A stretch of DNA of 64,000 nucleotides from an uncultured Alphaproteobacteria bacterium (GCA_937995535.1 CALKJU010000011.1:1-64000); one strand, 5' to 3'; positions 40,549 through 49,305 are shown, counted from the stretch's first letter. A program made the numbers and translations. Notes: generated by a model not told the origin, from the letters alone.

Positions 40549-41907
40549 GTGCACAGCGAGCCGACAGTCGAAGATCGGGCGATGGGGACGAGCGCTCCGG
40601 TCGCGGCGTCGACCCTCGGCGCGGCGGATCACCCGCAACGTTTGGAACTCAACGACGAGGTTCACGCCCGACCGCCCGAGCCGCTGACCACGCCGACCCG
40701 GATCAGCTTCCTTGCACTCTACACACCCTGGTCGGAACGCGACGCGCAGTACCGACATCTGGCCGAGCTCGTGCGGCGCCATGACGGTGAACCACCTCCG
40801 GCGAACGCCAACCACTACGCCACCGGCCTCGGAGCGCTCCGCGTCAAGTGGGAGCGGCACACCGAGTTCACGCGCTACAAGTTCATCGCCCCCGGCTGTG
40901 ATCCGCGCGATCCGTTCGGGCAGCCGGCCATCTCCCTCCTGCCGGCGGACTGGGTCGCCCGGCTTCCGGGCGAGGTCCTGGTCGCCACCAACCTCGCCCT
41001 CCTGCAAGCGGGAACCGAGGAGCTGGACGTCGGGGATCTGGCCGCCCGCCTGTTCGCCGGAAACACCCTGATCGGCTCGCGCGTCGGCGGGGGCAACGGA
41101 ACGGCGCTGACCGACCTCCGCGTGCACCCCGATCGCTTCGGGCGCGTGCTGCTTCTCGACCGGCGCATGACGCGCCGACAGGCCGGCCGCATGGTGCAAC
41201 GCCTGGTGGAGATCGATGCCTACCGGATCCTTGCGCTGCTGGCGCTGCCCGTCGCGCGCGAGCTGGCCCCGGCGCTCGCCGGGCACGAGCAGGAGCTGGC
41301 GGCGATCACGGCCGCACTGGCCGACGCCGGAGAGGCCGACGAGCCCCTCCTCCTCGAGCGCCTGACCCGGCTCGAAGCGGCGATCAGCAAGCGTGCCGCG
41401 GAGAACCATTACCGCTTCAGCGCGGCCAACGCCTATTACGAGCTCGTCCAGCGGCGCATCGCCGAACTCCGCGAGGAGCGGATCGAGGGGATCCAGACCT
41501 TCGGGGAGTTCATGCAACGGCGGCTTGCGCCGGCGATGCACACCTGTCGCGCGCTCGCTGCCCGGCAGGAGGCCCTGTCGACGCGTGCGGCACGCGTCAC
41601 CCAGCTTCTCTCGACCCGGGTCGACATCACCCGGGAGCGCCAGAACCAGGCCGTGCTCGAATCGATGAACCGCCGCGCCAAGCTGCAGCTGCGCCTGCAG
41701 GAGACGGTCGAGGGCCTCTCGGTCGCGGCGGTCACCTATTACGTCGTCGGGCTGATCGGTTACGCGGCCAAGAGCCTGAAGGCGGCGGATCTGCCGGTCG
41801 AGCCGGACCTGACAACCGGGATCGCCATCCCACTGGTCGCACTCCTGGTGGCATTGGGGGTCCGCCGGACGCGGCGGTGGATCGCACGGCGCGAGGGTGA
41901 CCACTGA
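40549..41907 (+). CDS. DUF3422 family membrane protein
   Basis: About 452 aa protein of the uncharacterised DUF3422 family. It opens with LELNDEVHARPPEPL, has a long helical middle, and ends in two membrane helices (AAVTYYVVGLIGYAAK and IAIPLVALLVALGV) with Arg at the very end. That architecture resembles CorA-like topologies but no GMN motif is seen. The GTG at 40549 is favoured by GGGAGGTGGGG 8 nt upstream; ATG 40582 and 40516 are alternatives. It sits between bchO and crtI, and no function in photosynthesis is known to me. Confidence 0.85.
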   Translation: MHSEPTVEDRAMGTSAPVAASTLGAADHPQRLELNDEVHARPPEPLTTPTRISFLALYTPWSERDAQYRHLAELVRRHDGEPPPANANHYATGLGALRVKWERHTEFTRYKFIAPGCDPRDPFGQPAISLLPADWVARLPGEVLVATNLALLQAGTEELDVGDLAARLFAGNTLIGSRVGGGNGTALTDLRVHPDRFGRVLLLDRRMTRRQAGRMVQRLVEIDAYRILALLALPVARELAPALAGHEQELAAITAALADAGEADEPLLLERLTRLEAAISKRAAENHYRFSAANAYYELVQRRIAELREERIEGIQTFGEFMQRRLAPAMHTCRALAARQEALSTRAARVTQLLSTRVDITRERQNQAVLESMNRRAKLQLRLQETVEGLSVAAVTYYVVGLIGYAAKSLKAADLPVEPDLTTGIAIPLVALLVALGVRRTRRWIARREGDH

Positions 41908-41908
41908 G

Positions 41909-43414
41909 ATGGACGCCGGCAACGCGTTCGATCAACGGCCGCACGCGGTGGTCATCGGCGCCGGCTTCGGTGGCCTCGCCGCTGCGGTTCGCCTGGGCGC
42001 GCGCGGCTTTCGCGTCACGGTGCTGGAGCGCCTCGATGCCCCGGGCGGCCGCGCCTACGTCCACGAGCAGGACGGTTTCACCTTCGATGCCGGGCCGACG
42101 ATCGTCACTGCGCCGTTCCTGTTCGAAGAGCTGTGGGGCCTCTGTGGCCGGCGGCTCGCCGACGATGTCGAGCTGCGCGCGCTGTCGCCCTTCTATCGCA
42201 TTCGTTTCCACGACGGGCGGCACTTCGATTACAGCGGCGACGCGGCGGCGATGCGGGCCGAGGTCGCGCGCTTCGCACCGGGCGACGTCGCCGGCTACGA
42301 CCGCTTCATGGCGGCGAGCGCGGAGATCTATCGGATCGGGTTCGAGCAGCTCGGCGACGTACCGTTCGGCCGCTTCGCCGACATGGTCCGGATCGCGCCG
42401 GACCTGCTCCGCTTGCAGGGCTATCGCAGCGTCTACGGCTTCGTCGCGCGCTTCTTCCGCGACGAACGGCTGCGCGTCGTCTTCAGCTTCCATCCGCTGC
42501 TGATCGGCGGCAACCCATTCCGTGCGAGCGCGATCTACGCCCTGATCGCGTGCCTCGAGCAGCGCTGGGGCGTGCACTTCGCCATGGGCGGTACCGGGCG
42601 GCTCGTTCAGGGTCTGGTGCGGCTGATCGGCTCGCTCGGCGGCCGGGTTCGATGTGGGCAGGAGGTCCGTGCCATCACGCAGCGTCAGGGCCGCGCGACC
42701 GGTGTCGTCCTGGCATCGGGCGAGATCGTCCCGGCCGACCTCGTCGTGTCCAACGCCGATGCGGCCTGGACCTACGATCACCTGGTCGGGGGAGCACGGC
42801 GCCGGTGGACCGCACGGCGTCTCGCGCGGGCTCGCTACTCGATGAGCCTGTTCGTCTGGTATTTCGGCACGCGACGCCGTTATGAAGACGTGCCGCACCA
42901 CATGATCATGCTCGGGCCGCGCTATCGCGCGCTGCTCGACGACATCTTCGAGCGTAAGGTGCTGGCCGACGACTTCAGCCTGTACCTGCATCGGCCGACG
43001 GCGACCGACCCGAGCTTGGCGCCACCGGGTTGCGACGCGTTCTACGTCCTGTCGCCGGTCCCCAACCTGCTGGGCAACATCGACTGGCAGCGCGCCGCCG
43101 AGCCCTATCGCCGACGTATCGAAGCGCATCTCGCGGCGACGGTCCTGCCGGGCCTCGCCGACAGCGTCGCCACCTCGCGGCTGCTGACGCCGCTGGATTT
43201 CCGCGACCGATTGCTGTCGGTCCACGGTGCCGCCTTCGGGCTCGAGCCGGTGCTGACCCAGAGCGCTTGGTTCCGCCCACACAACCGCAGCGAGGAACTC
43301 GACCGCCTCTATCTCGTGGGTGCCGGCACGCATCCTGGTGCGGGCCTGCCGGGCGTGCTGTCGTCGGCCCGGGTGCTTGATCGCGTGGTCCCCGATGCCG
43401 CCGCCCTCGTTTGA
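41909..43414 (+). CDS. crtI: phytoene desaturase
   Basis: 501 aa FAD enzyme that introduces double bonds into phytoene to give neurosporene or lycopene. The dinucleotide motif VVIGAGFGGLAAAVRLGARG, DAGPTIVTAPFLFEELW, GGTGRLVQGL and the C-terminal LYLVGAGTHPGAGLPGVL signature are present. The ATG at 41909 directly follows the DUF3422 stop; an in-frame GTG at 41897 is possible. Its end overlaps crtB by 20 nt. Confidence 0.94.
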   Translation: MDAGNAFDQRPHAVVIGAGFGGLAAAVRLGARGFRVTVLERLDAPGGRAYVHEQDGFTFDAGPTIVTAPFLFEELWGLCGRRLADDVELRALSPFYRIRFHDGRHFDYSGDAAAMRAEVARFAPGDVAGYDRFMAASAEIYRIGFEQLGDVPFGRFADMVRIAPDLLRLQGYRSVYGFVARFFRDERLRVVFSFHPLLIGGNPFRASAIYALIACLEQRWGVHFAMGGTGRLVQGLVRLIGSLGGRVRCGQEVRAITQRQGRATGVVLASGEIVPADLVVSNADAAWTYDHLVGGARRRWTARRLARARYSMSLFVWYFGTRRRYEDVPHHMIMLGPRYRALLDDIFERKVLADDFSLYLHRPTATDPSLAPPGCDAFYVLSPVPNLLGNIDWQRAAEPYRRRIEAHLAATVLPGLADSVATSRLLTPLDFRDRLLSVHGAAFGLEPVLTQSAWFRPHNRSEELDRLYLVGAGTHPGAGLPGVLSSARVLDRVVPDAAALV

Positions 43415-44462
43415 GCCGGGCCTCGCCTCACCCGCCGATCTGGCCGAGTGCCGGGCGCTGCTGCGCCGCGGGTCGAGGACATTCTCGGCCGCCTCGTTGC
43501 TCCTTCCGGCGGCGGTCCGCGAGGCGGCGACCGGCCTCTACGCGTTTTGCCGGCTGGCCGACGACGCGGTCGATCTGCACGGCGGTCGCCAGGAAGCAGT
43601 CGACGAGCTGCACCGTCGACTGCGTGCGGCCTACGCCGGGGAGCCCTGGCCCGACCCGGTCGACCGCGCCTTTGCCGACGTGGTCGCGCGCTATGCGATC
43701 CCCCGCGCGGTGCCGGAGGCCCTGCTCGAGGGCTTCCTATGGGATGCCCAGGCGCGGCGCTATGAGACGTTGGTCGAGGTGGAGGCCTACGCGGTTCGTG
43801 TCGCGGGCACCGTCGGCATCATGATGACGCTGCTGATGGGCTGCCGCGAACCGGCCACCCTCGCCCGGGCGTGCGATCTCGGCGTCGCGATGCAGCTCTC
43901 CAACATCGCCCGCGATGTCGGTGAGGACGCCCGTGCGGGGCGAATCTATCTGCCGCTGGCTTGGCTTCGCGAGGCCGGGATCGATCCCGATGCCTGGCTC
44001 CGGCGCCCGAGGTTCAGCGAGCCGCTGGGCGACGTAATTCGACGTCTGCTGCGTGCCGCCGACCGGCTCTACGAACGCGCGGGCGACGGCATCGATCGCC
44101 TACCGGCGCCCTGCCGTCCAGGCATCCAGGCGGCACGCTATCTCTACGGCGCAATCGGTCACGAGCTGGAACGACGCGGGCTCGACTCGGTCGGCACACG
44201 GACCGTCGTGCCGAGCCGCCGCAAGCTCGCCCTGCTGACGCGCTCGCTGCTGGCCACGGTCACCCCAACCGCTCCGGCGCCGGAGCCACCGCCCCCACTA
44301 CCCGACGCCCAGTTCCTTCTCGACGCCGTGGCCGCGACACCACCGCGTACCACGACGTTGGCGAATGTTCCGTTCTGGGACCTCCGCCAACGCATCGTCA
44401 GCGTGCTCGACCTGTTCGAGCGCCTGGAGCGGCGCGAGCTGGCTCGCGCCGGCGGCGGATGA
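43395..44462 (+). CDS. crtB: phytoene synthase
   Basis: 355 aa enzyme joining two GGPP molecules into phytoene, the first carotenoid step. The first Asp-rich motif is RLADDAVD, and the second region is LSNIARDVGEDARAGRIYLP. The RYETLVEVEAYAVRVAGTVG segment is also conserved. The ATG at 43395 lies inside the end of crtI, giving coupled translation. The C-terminal tail beyond about residue 285 is less conserved and proline-rich. Confidence 0.94.
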   Translation: MPPPSFEPGLASPADLAECRALLRRGSRTFSAASLLLPAAVREAATGLYAFCRLADDAVDLHGGRQEAVDELHRRLRAAYAGEPWPDPVDRAFADVVARYAIPRAVPEALLEGFLWDAQARRYETLVEVEAYAVRVAGTVGIMMTLLMGCREPATLARACDLGVAMQLSNIARDVGEDARAGRIYLPLAWLREAGIDPDAWLRRPRFSEPLGDVIRRLLRAADRLYERAGDGIDRLPAPCRPGIQAARYLYGAIGHELERRGLDSVGTRTVVPSRRKLALLTRSLLATVTPTAPAPEPPPPLPDAQFLLDAVAATPPRTTTLANVPFWDLRQRIVSVLDLFERLERRELARAGGG

Positions 44463-44614
44463 CCGCGATCGATCATCGCCGCGGCTTGCCCGAAGCGGCA
44501 CAGCCGACTAGGTCCCACCTTATGAGTGGACGCGCCAATGGCGGCCACCGGGGTGGGGCCTCGGATGAGGCGGTTCTACAACCACTCTGCTCTTGAGCCA
44601 GCGAGCCCGTTGCC

Positions 44615-44758
44615 TTGACCTCTGGCACTCTCATCGTCCTGGAGCTCGCGCTCGTTGCCGCGCTGGTGATCGGCTTCGGCGCACGCGAGCTTCTTTCGCT
44701 GCGCCGTTACCGTGAGCGACAGCGCGCCGCGGAGGCGATGAGGACCAAGGACCCGTGA
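44615..44758 (+). CDS. small single-helix membrane protein (hypothetical)
   Basis: 47-codon open frame between crtB and crtC. It starts with TTG and encodes TSGTLIVLELALVAALVIGF, a single hydrophobic helix, followed by a basic segment (ARELLSLRRYRERQRAA). An upstream in-frame stop at 44594 leaves TTG as the only start, with a weak ribosome site. The amphipathic tail and positive-inside pattern look real rather than random. It ends 4 nt before the crtC stop on the other strand. I recall similar unnamed small proteins but cannot assign a function. Confidence 0.55.
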   Translation: MTSGTLIVLELALVAALVIGFGARELLSLRRYRERQRAAEAMRTKDP

Positions 44759-44762
44759 CGGC

Positions 44763-45671
44763 TCAGGGCAGTTCGCGCGGCATCCGGAAGGGCAGCAGCA
44801 TGCGGACCCACGGGGTGGCGAAGCGCTCGAGCGAGAGGCTCTCATGCATCGCCGTGACGGCCGCGCCGCGCAATCCCATCGCCACCAGCGAGCGGGCGTA
44901 GAACGGCGTATCCTCGAGCGTTGCCACGACCCGAGCGGGATCGGTCGGGTCGCTGCGTGTCGCGCGCCGGACCCGCCACAGCGTGGTCGGCAGGGCAGCT
45001 CGCGGTGGCGCAGTGAACGGCTCGACGCGACCCGTGCGGTCGACGTGCAGCGCGAGTGACAGGTCGCTGCCGTCACGCCGCTCGGCATCGTAGAGGATGG
45101 TCGTGCCTCCGCCGTGGCTCGCGCGCGACCAATCCCACGCGACGAACCCCTGCTCGATCGGCTCGTCGCCGGCGTTGCCGTCAAGATAGCCGGACCCGCG
45201 CCAGCGCAACGTCGGCCTCTCGAAGGCGACCTCCACGCTGGCGCAAGGCGCCACGGGCCACCACCGATGACGCCCTCGCGAGTCGAGCACCTCCTCATGG
45301 CCGGTGAGCGCCAGCGGATCGACCCGGACGGTGCCGCGGAGCCGCGACGGCCACGGCACCGTCGTCTCGTCGATCCGGACAACCAGCGTGTCGCCCTCCC
45401 AGGCGAGCGTGCTCGGGCCGAGGCGCAGTTCTGTCGGCGTCCGTTCGATCGAGCGGCGGCGGCGCTCGGTCAGCGCCCAGCGGTGCCCGCGACGACCGTA
45501 GAGCGCGACGTTGAGGCCGCAGTGATCCTCGGGATCGGCTCGGCCACGCGCCCGGGCCCAGGCATAGTACGGGGAGAACACGCTGCCGACGAAGGCGATC
45601 AGCGTCAAACCATGCTGCCCGTCGTCGCTGAGCGCATCGACATACCACCAGCGGTAGCCGCCTGGCGCTAT
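44763..45671 (-). CDS. crtC: carotenoid 1,2-hydratase (hydroxyneurosporene synthase)
   Basis: About 302 aa enzyme adding water to the C1,2 bond of neurosporene or lycopene. The conserved N-terminus (GGYRWWYVDALSDDGQHGLT), the SVFSPYYAWARARGRADPED segment and HCGLNVALYG are all present. Odd: no ATG, GTG or TTG lies in frame before this conserved start. The nearest candidate is ATA at 45671-45669, which overlaps the crtD stop as ATAG; further upstream the frame runs antisense-free through crtD without a usable codon nearby. The 5' end is therefore provisional. Confidence 0.85.
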   Translation of the reverse strand: MAPGGYRWWYVDALSDDGQHGLTLIAFVGSVFSPYYAWARARGRADPEDHCGLNVALYGRRGHRWALTERRRRSIERTPTELRLGPSTLAWEGDTLVVRIDETTVPWPSRLRGTVRVDPLALTGHEEVLDSRGRHRWWPVAPCASVEVAFERPTLRWRGSGYLDGNAGDEPIEQGFVAWDWSRASHGGGTTILYDAERRDGSDLSLALHVDRTGRVEPFTAPPRAALPTTLWRVRRATRSDPTDPARVVATLEDTPFYARSLVAMGLRGAAVTAMHESLSLERFATPWVRMLLPFRMPRELP

Positions 45672-47170
45672 GGCCGCGTCGAAGTGAGGTCGGTCAGGGC
45701 GGCGGCGGCCGCCGCCCGTCCCGAGAGCGCCACCATCGGCACGCCCGGGCCCGGATGGACACTGCCCCCCGCGAGGTAGAGGCCCGGTAACCGCGTCCTC
45801 ACCCCCGGACGCGCAAAGGAGGCGCGCCAGCCATGGGTCGCCCGGCCGTAGAGCGCCCCACCCGTTGCCGGGAACAGTTCGGCGAAGTCCTGCGGTGTCG
45901 TGACCACTTGGCGCTCTGCCGAGCGCGCCAGCCGCAGCCCACAGCGCTCCAGACAGGCGAAGGTGCGTGCCTCGCATGCGGCGATCTCCGTGGCGTCGAA
46001 CCGCCGGCTGTCGCCGACGGCGGGAGCATTGACCAGGCAGAGCAGGCGCTCGCCGGCTGCGCCGGCCGGGTTCGGCTCGTCGTCGCGATCCTGTGCGCAG
46101 ACATAGACGGTGGGCTCGGCGGGCAGCCGTCCGTGTAGCAGGATGTCGTCGAACTCGGCACGATAGTCCCTTGAGAAGAACACGTTGTGTCGGACCAGCG
46201 GAAAGCCTTCGGCCGGCGCATGGAGGCACCATGTCAGCGCCGAGAGCGAGCGGGCTACACCCGCCATCGACGGGACCGCGCGCCTGGCCGCCGCACCAAG
46301 CCGACCGGTCGCCAGCGCCGCCACGTCGGCATTGACGATCACGGCATCGGCCGGCAGCTCCTCGCCATCGGCGAGGCGCACGCCCGCGGCACGGCCACCC
46401 GCGAAGAGGATCTCCGCCACATGCGCCGCGTAGCGCAAATGAGCGCCGGCACGCTGGGCCTGCGCCGCCATGGCGCTCGCCAGCCGGTGCATCCCGCCTT
46501 CGACCGTCCAAACGCCCTCAAGTTCGACATGGACCACGAGCATCAAGGTCGCGGGGGCGTCGAACGGCGACGAGCCGCAATAGGTGGCGTACCGGCCGAA
46601 GAGCTGGCGCAGCCGCGGATCGTGAAAGTAGCTGCCCAGCTCACGCCACAGGCTGCTGAACGGGCGTATCTCGGGAAGCCGAGCCAGCCCCTTGGCGCCG
46701 ACCCCGCCCAACAGCCCCGGCAGGCTCGGCTCGGCGGCCATCACGAACGGCCGCTCGAGGGTCTCCCAAACCCGCCGGGCGTGGGCGCAGAAGGCGCGGA
46801 AGCGCCGCGCTTCGGCCGGGCCGGCCAGCGCACCGATCGCTTCCGCGGACCGCTCGCGGTCGGCGTAGAGGTCGAGCCGGGTGTCGGCATCCCAGGCGTG
46901 GCGGGCGAGGATGTCCAGCGGGCGCAAGGTGACATGGGCGTCGAGGCTGGTTCCAGCATCGGCGAACAGCCGCTCGAACACATTGCGCAGGGTGAGCACG
47001 GTCGGGCCCGCGTCGATCCGATGGCCGGCCACTTCCACCTGCCGCATCTTGCCGCCCGGCGCGCCGGCCCGCTCGGTCACGGTGACGGCGAGCCCGCGCG
47101 TTGCCAGATGCATGGCGGCGGCTAGCCCGCCGATCCCGGCGCCGACGATGACGACGCGCTCTGTGGGCAC
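45668..47170 (-). CDS. crtD: carotenoid 3,4-desaturase (methoxyneurosporene dehydrogenase)
   Basis: 500 aa FAD-dependent desaturase acting after CrtC. Dinucleotide motif VVIVGAGIGGLAAAMHLATRG, GGKMRQVEVAGHRIDAGPTVL, VEGGMHRLASAMAA, and the C-terminal GLYLAGGSVHPGPGVPM are clear. The GTG at 47170 is preferred since GGGGGAGGGG lies about 5 nt upstream; a longer frame to 47239 would run through the operator array. It shares a 106-nt control region with crtE and overlaps crtC. Confidence 0.92.
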   Translation of the reverse strand: MPTERVVIVGAGIGGLAAAMHLATRGLAVTVTERAGAPGGKMRQVEVAGHRIDAGPTVLTLRNVFERLFADAGTSLDAHVTLRPLDILARHAWDADTRLDLYADRERSAEAIGALAGPAEARRFRAFCAHARRVWETLERPFVMAAEPSLPGLLGGVGAKGLARLPEIRPFSSLWRELGSYFHDPRLRQLFGRYATYCGSSPFDAPATLMLVVHVELEGVWTVEGGMHRLASAMAAQAQRAGAHLRYAAHVAEILFAGGRAAGVRLADGEELPADAVIVNADVAALATGRLGAAARRAVPSMAGVARSLSALTWCLHAPAEGFPLVRHNVFFSRDYRAEFDDILLHGRLPAEPTVYVCAQDRDDEPNPAGAAGERLLCLVNAPAVGDSRRFDATEIAACEARTFACLERCGLRLARSAERQVVTTPQDFAELFPATGGALYGRATHGWRASFARPGVRTRLPGLYLAGGSVHPGPGVPMVALSGRAAAAAALTDLTSTRP

Positions 47171-47207
47171 GCGGCCCCTCCCCCTCGCCCCAGGTGGCGA
47201 ACGATTC

Positions 47208-47251
47208 TGTCTATACGTGCTGACAATTTGGTGTGACAATCAAGCTTGACA
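47208..47251. promoter_or_regulatory. PpsR-type operator array between crtD and crtE
   Basis: A perfect TGT-N12-ACA site (TGTCTATACGTGCTGACA, 47208-47225) is followed by two more TGACA half-sites, so half-sites start at 47208, 47221, 47234 and 47247, exactly 13 bp apart. TGT-N12-ACA is the known PpsR/CrtJ consensus and ppsR lies in this window. The array covers the probable crtD promoter and sits just ahead of crtE, so it can repress both genes. Confidence 0.75.
47210..47239 (-). promoter_or_regulatory. candidate crtD promoter
   Basis: On the minus strand TTGTCA (47239-47234) and TATAGA (47215-47210) are separated by 18 nt, a good sigma-70 fit. Both boxes lie within the PpsR-type array, so repressor binding would block polymerase. 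Confidence 0.5.
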
Positions 47252-47276
47252 GCTTGGCCGCGCCGGAGGCTCCGCC

Positions 47277-48146
47277 GTGGATGTCGCCACCCGTATCGAG
47301 CATGCACTCGTCAGCGCCTTGACCGTCACCACGACGAGCGAGGCCCCGCCCCGGCTCGCCGAGGCCATGCGCTATGCGGTCTTCCCCCGAGGCGCGCGGA
47401 TCCGGCCCCGGCTCTGCCTCGCCGTGGCGCTCGCCTGCGGCGACGATCAGCCCGAACTCAGCAACGCCGCCGCGGCCGCCATCGAGCTGCTCCATTGCGC
47501 ATCCCTGATTCACGACGACCTGCCCTGCTTCGACGACGCGCCGCTCCGCCGGGGCAAGCCCTCGGTGCACGCCGCGTTCGGGGAGGCGCTCGCGGTACTG
47601 GCGGGCGACGCGCTGATCGTCCATGCCTTCGCGACCCTCGCACGCGCCGGCGGTGCGGTGCCGTCGCGGCTCGCGGCGCTGGTCACGACCGTGGCGCAGG
47701 CGGTCGGGATGCCCTCGGGGATCGTCGCCGGCCAGGGCTGGGAAGCCGAGGAAGACGTGGAGCTGGCCCGGTACCATCGGGCGAAGACCGGTGCGCTGTT
47801 CGTCGGCGCGGCGATCTCCGGCGCGGTTGCGGCCGGCCACGACCCCACACCCTGGCGTACCCTCGGCGAGCGTCTCGGCGAAGCCTACCAGGTCGCCGAC
47901 GACATCCGCGATGCTGCCGGCACGACCGCCGAGCTGGGCAAGCCCGTGGGCCGTGACGTGGTGCTCGGACGGCGCAGCGCGGCCTCGGAGCTCGGGCTGC
48001 GTGGCGCCATCGCACGCCTCGACGAGCTTGTCGCCGAAGCCATCGCGGCGATCCCGCCCTGCCCCGGCGCCGCCGCGCTGCGCGGGCTCATCGCGCTGCA
48101 AGCGAAGCGGTTCCTGCCCGAGGGGCTGGCCCGCGTCGCGGCGTGA
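47277..48146 (+). CDS. crtE: geranylgeranyl diphosphate synthase
   Basis: 289 aa prenyltransferase making GGPP for carotenoids and for the bacteriochlorophyll tail. The first Asp-rich motif is DDLPCFDDAPLRRGKPSVH and the second is YQVADDIRDAAG. The Lys/Arg-rich substrate site appears as FPRGARIRPRL. The GTG at 47277 has GGAGG 7 nt upstream. It is divergent from crtD across the operator array and is followed 28 nt later by crtF. Confidence 0.93.
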   Translation: MDVATRIEHALVSALTVTTTSEAPPRLAEAMRYAVFPRGARIRPRLCLAVALACGDDQPELSNAAAAAIELLHCASLIHDDLPCFDDAPLRRGKPSVHAAFGEALAVLAGDALIVHAFATLARAGGAVPSRLAALVTTVAQAVGMPSGIVAGQGWEAEEDVELARYHRAKTGALFVGAAISGAVAAGHDPTPWRTLGERLGEAYQVADDIRDAAGTTAELGKPVGRDVVLGRRSAASELGLRGAIARLDELVAEAIAAIPPCPGAAALRGLIALQAKRFLPEGLARVAA

Positions 48147-48174
48147 GGCGCCGCGGCGACGGCCGCGGAGCGCG

Positions 48175-49305
48175 GTGGAGGTGATCGAGCGCTGGCGGCG
48201 CTGGCGCGATTCGTTGCTGCGCAGCGCGCGCTTCCGACGCCTCGCGGCGACCTTCCCGCTGACGCGCCCAATCGCGCGCCGGCAGGCGCGGGCCGCGTTC
48301 GACCTCTGCGCCGGCTTCGTCTACGCCCAGGTTCTCGCGGCCTGTATCGAGCTGGAGCTGCTCGAGCGACTCGCCGACGGGCCCCGATCGATCGCGGACG
48401 TCGCCGCCGAGCTCGAACTCGAGCCCGCGGCGGCCGAGCGCCTGCTCCGCGCGGCGGCAGCCCTCGGACTGCTCGAGCGGCGTCCTCCCGGTTATGGGCT
48501 CGGCCCGCTCGGCGCGGCGATCGTCGGCGACCCCGGCATCGCCGCGATGATCCGCCATCATCGGATGCTCTACCGAGACCTCGCCGATCCCGTGGCGCTG
48601 CTTCGCGGCCGGCGCCCGAGCACACAGCTCGCCGACTACTGGGCCTATGCCGGCGGCACCGCGGCTGAGGCACTCACCGGCGCGCGGGTCGCGGCCTACA
48701 CCGCGCTCATGGGCGCCTCGCAGCCGTCGGTCGCCGCCGAGGTTCTCGACGCCTACCCCTTCCGCCGACACCGCCGGCTCCTCGATGTCGGCGGCGGAGA
48801 CGGAACGTTCCTCGCCGCGGTCGCCGAGCGCTGTCCGGACCTCGAGCTGGTCCTCCTCGACCTGCCGGCGGTGGCCGAGCGTGCTCGGGTGCGGCTTGGA
48901 GCGGCCGGCCTCACCCGGCGGATCGAGGTGGTCGGCGGCGACTTCATGATCGACGCCCTGCCGCGCGGCGCCGACCTCGTGTCTCTGGTCCGCATCGTCC
49001 ACGACCATGACGACGCGGTGGTCCTGCGGCTCTTCGAGAGCGTCCGCGAGGCGTTGCCGGCTGGGGGCACCCTGCTGATCGCCGAGCCGCTCGCCGGCGC
49101 GCGCGGCGCGGAGCGCGTCGGCGACGCCTATTTCGGCTTCTATCTGCTGGCCATGGGTCAAGGCCGGCCGCGCCGTTTCGCGGAGCTCGAAGACCTCCTC
49201 CGTCGCGCGGGCTTCACCGCGATCCGGCAGCACCGGACGCGCCTGCCACTTCTTACCGGCTTGGTCGTTGCGCGGACGCCTCCCCAGGCTGTTCGTTCGA
49301 CTTGA
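48175..49305 (+). CDS. crtF: demethylspheroidene O-methyltransferase
   Basis: 376 aa SAM-dependent methyltransferase that methylates the tertiary hydroxyl made by CrtC. A helical dimerisation and winged-helix region (about 40-110, IADVAAELELEPAAAERLLRA) precedes the SAM-binding motif LLDVGGGDGTFLAAVAERCP and ends with LVRIVHDHDD, the catalytic His region. The GTG at 48175 or 48181 is the start; GGAG lies upstream of both. Its TGA stop (49303-49305) is part of the first half-site of the bchC operator. Confidence 0.9.
   Translation: MEVIERWRRWRDSLLRSARFRRLAATFPLTRPIARRQARAAFDLCAGFVYAQVLAACIELELLERLADGPRSIADVAAELELEPAAAERLLRAAAALGLLERRPPGYGLGPLGAAIVGDPGIAAMIRHHRMLYRDLADPVALLRGRRPSTQLADYWAYAGGTAAEALTGARVAAYTALMGASQPSVAAEVLDAYPFRRHRRLLDVGGGDGTFLAAVAERCPDLELVLLDLPAVAERARVRLGAAGLTRRIEVVGGDFMIDALPRGADLVSLVRIVHDHDDAVVLRLFESVREALPAGGTLLIAEPLAGARGAERVGDAYFGFYLLAMGQGRPRRFAELEDLLRRAGFTAIRQHRTRLPLLTGLVVARTPPQAVRST

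Noticed and set aside
44763..46511. Single 582-aa leftward protein spanning crtC and part of crtD
   Set aside because: Only the C-terminal half is a real protein (CrtC). The N-terminal half is the out-of-frame shadow of crtD and has biased, unfoldable composition.
47171..47239. N-terminal extension of CrtD starting at 47239
   Set aside because: It would translate through the operator array and add residues before the FAD motif not seen in CrtD; the GTG at 47170 has a strong ribosome site.
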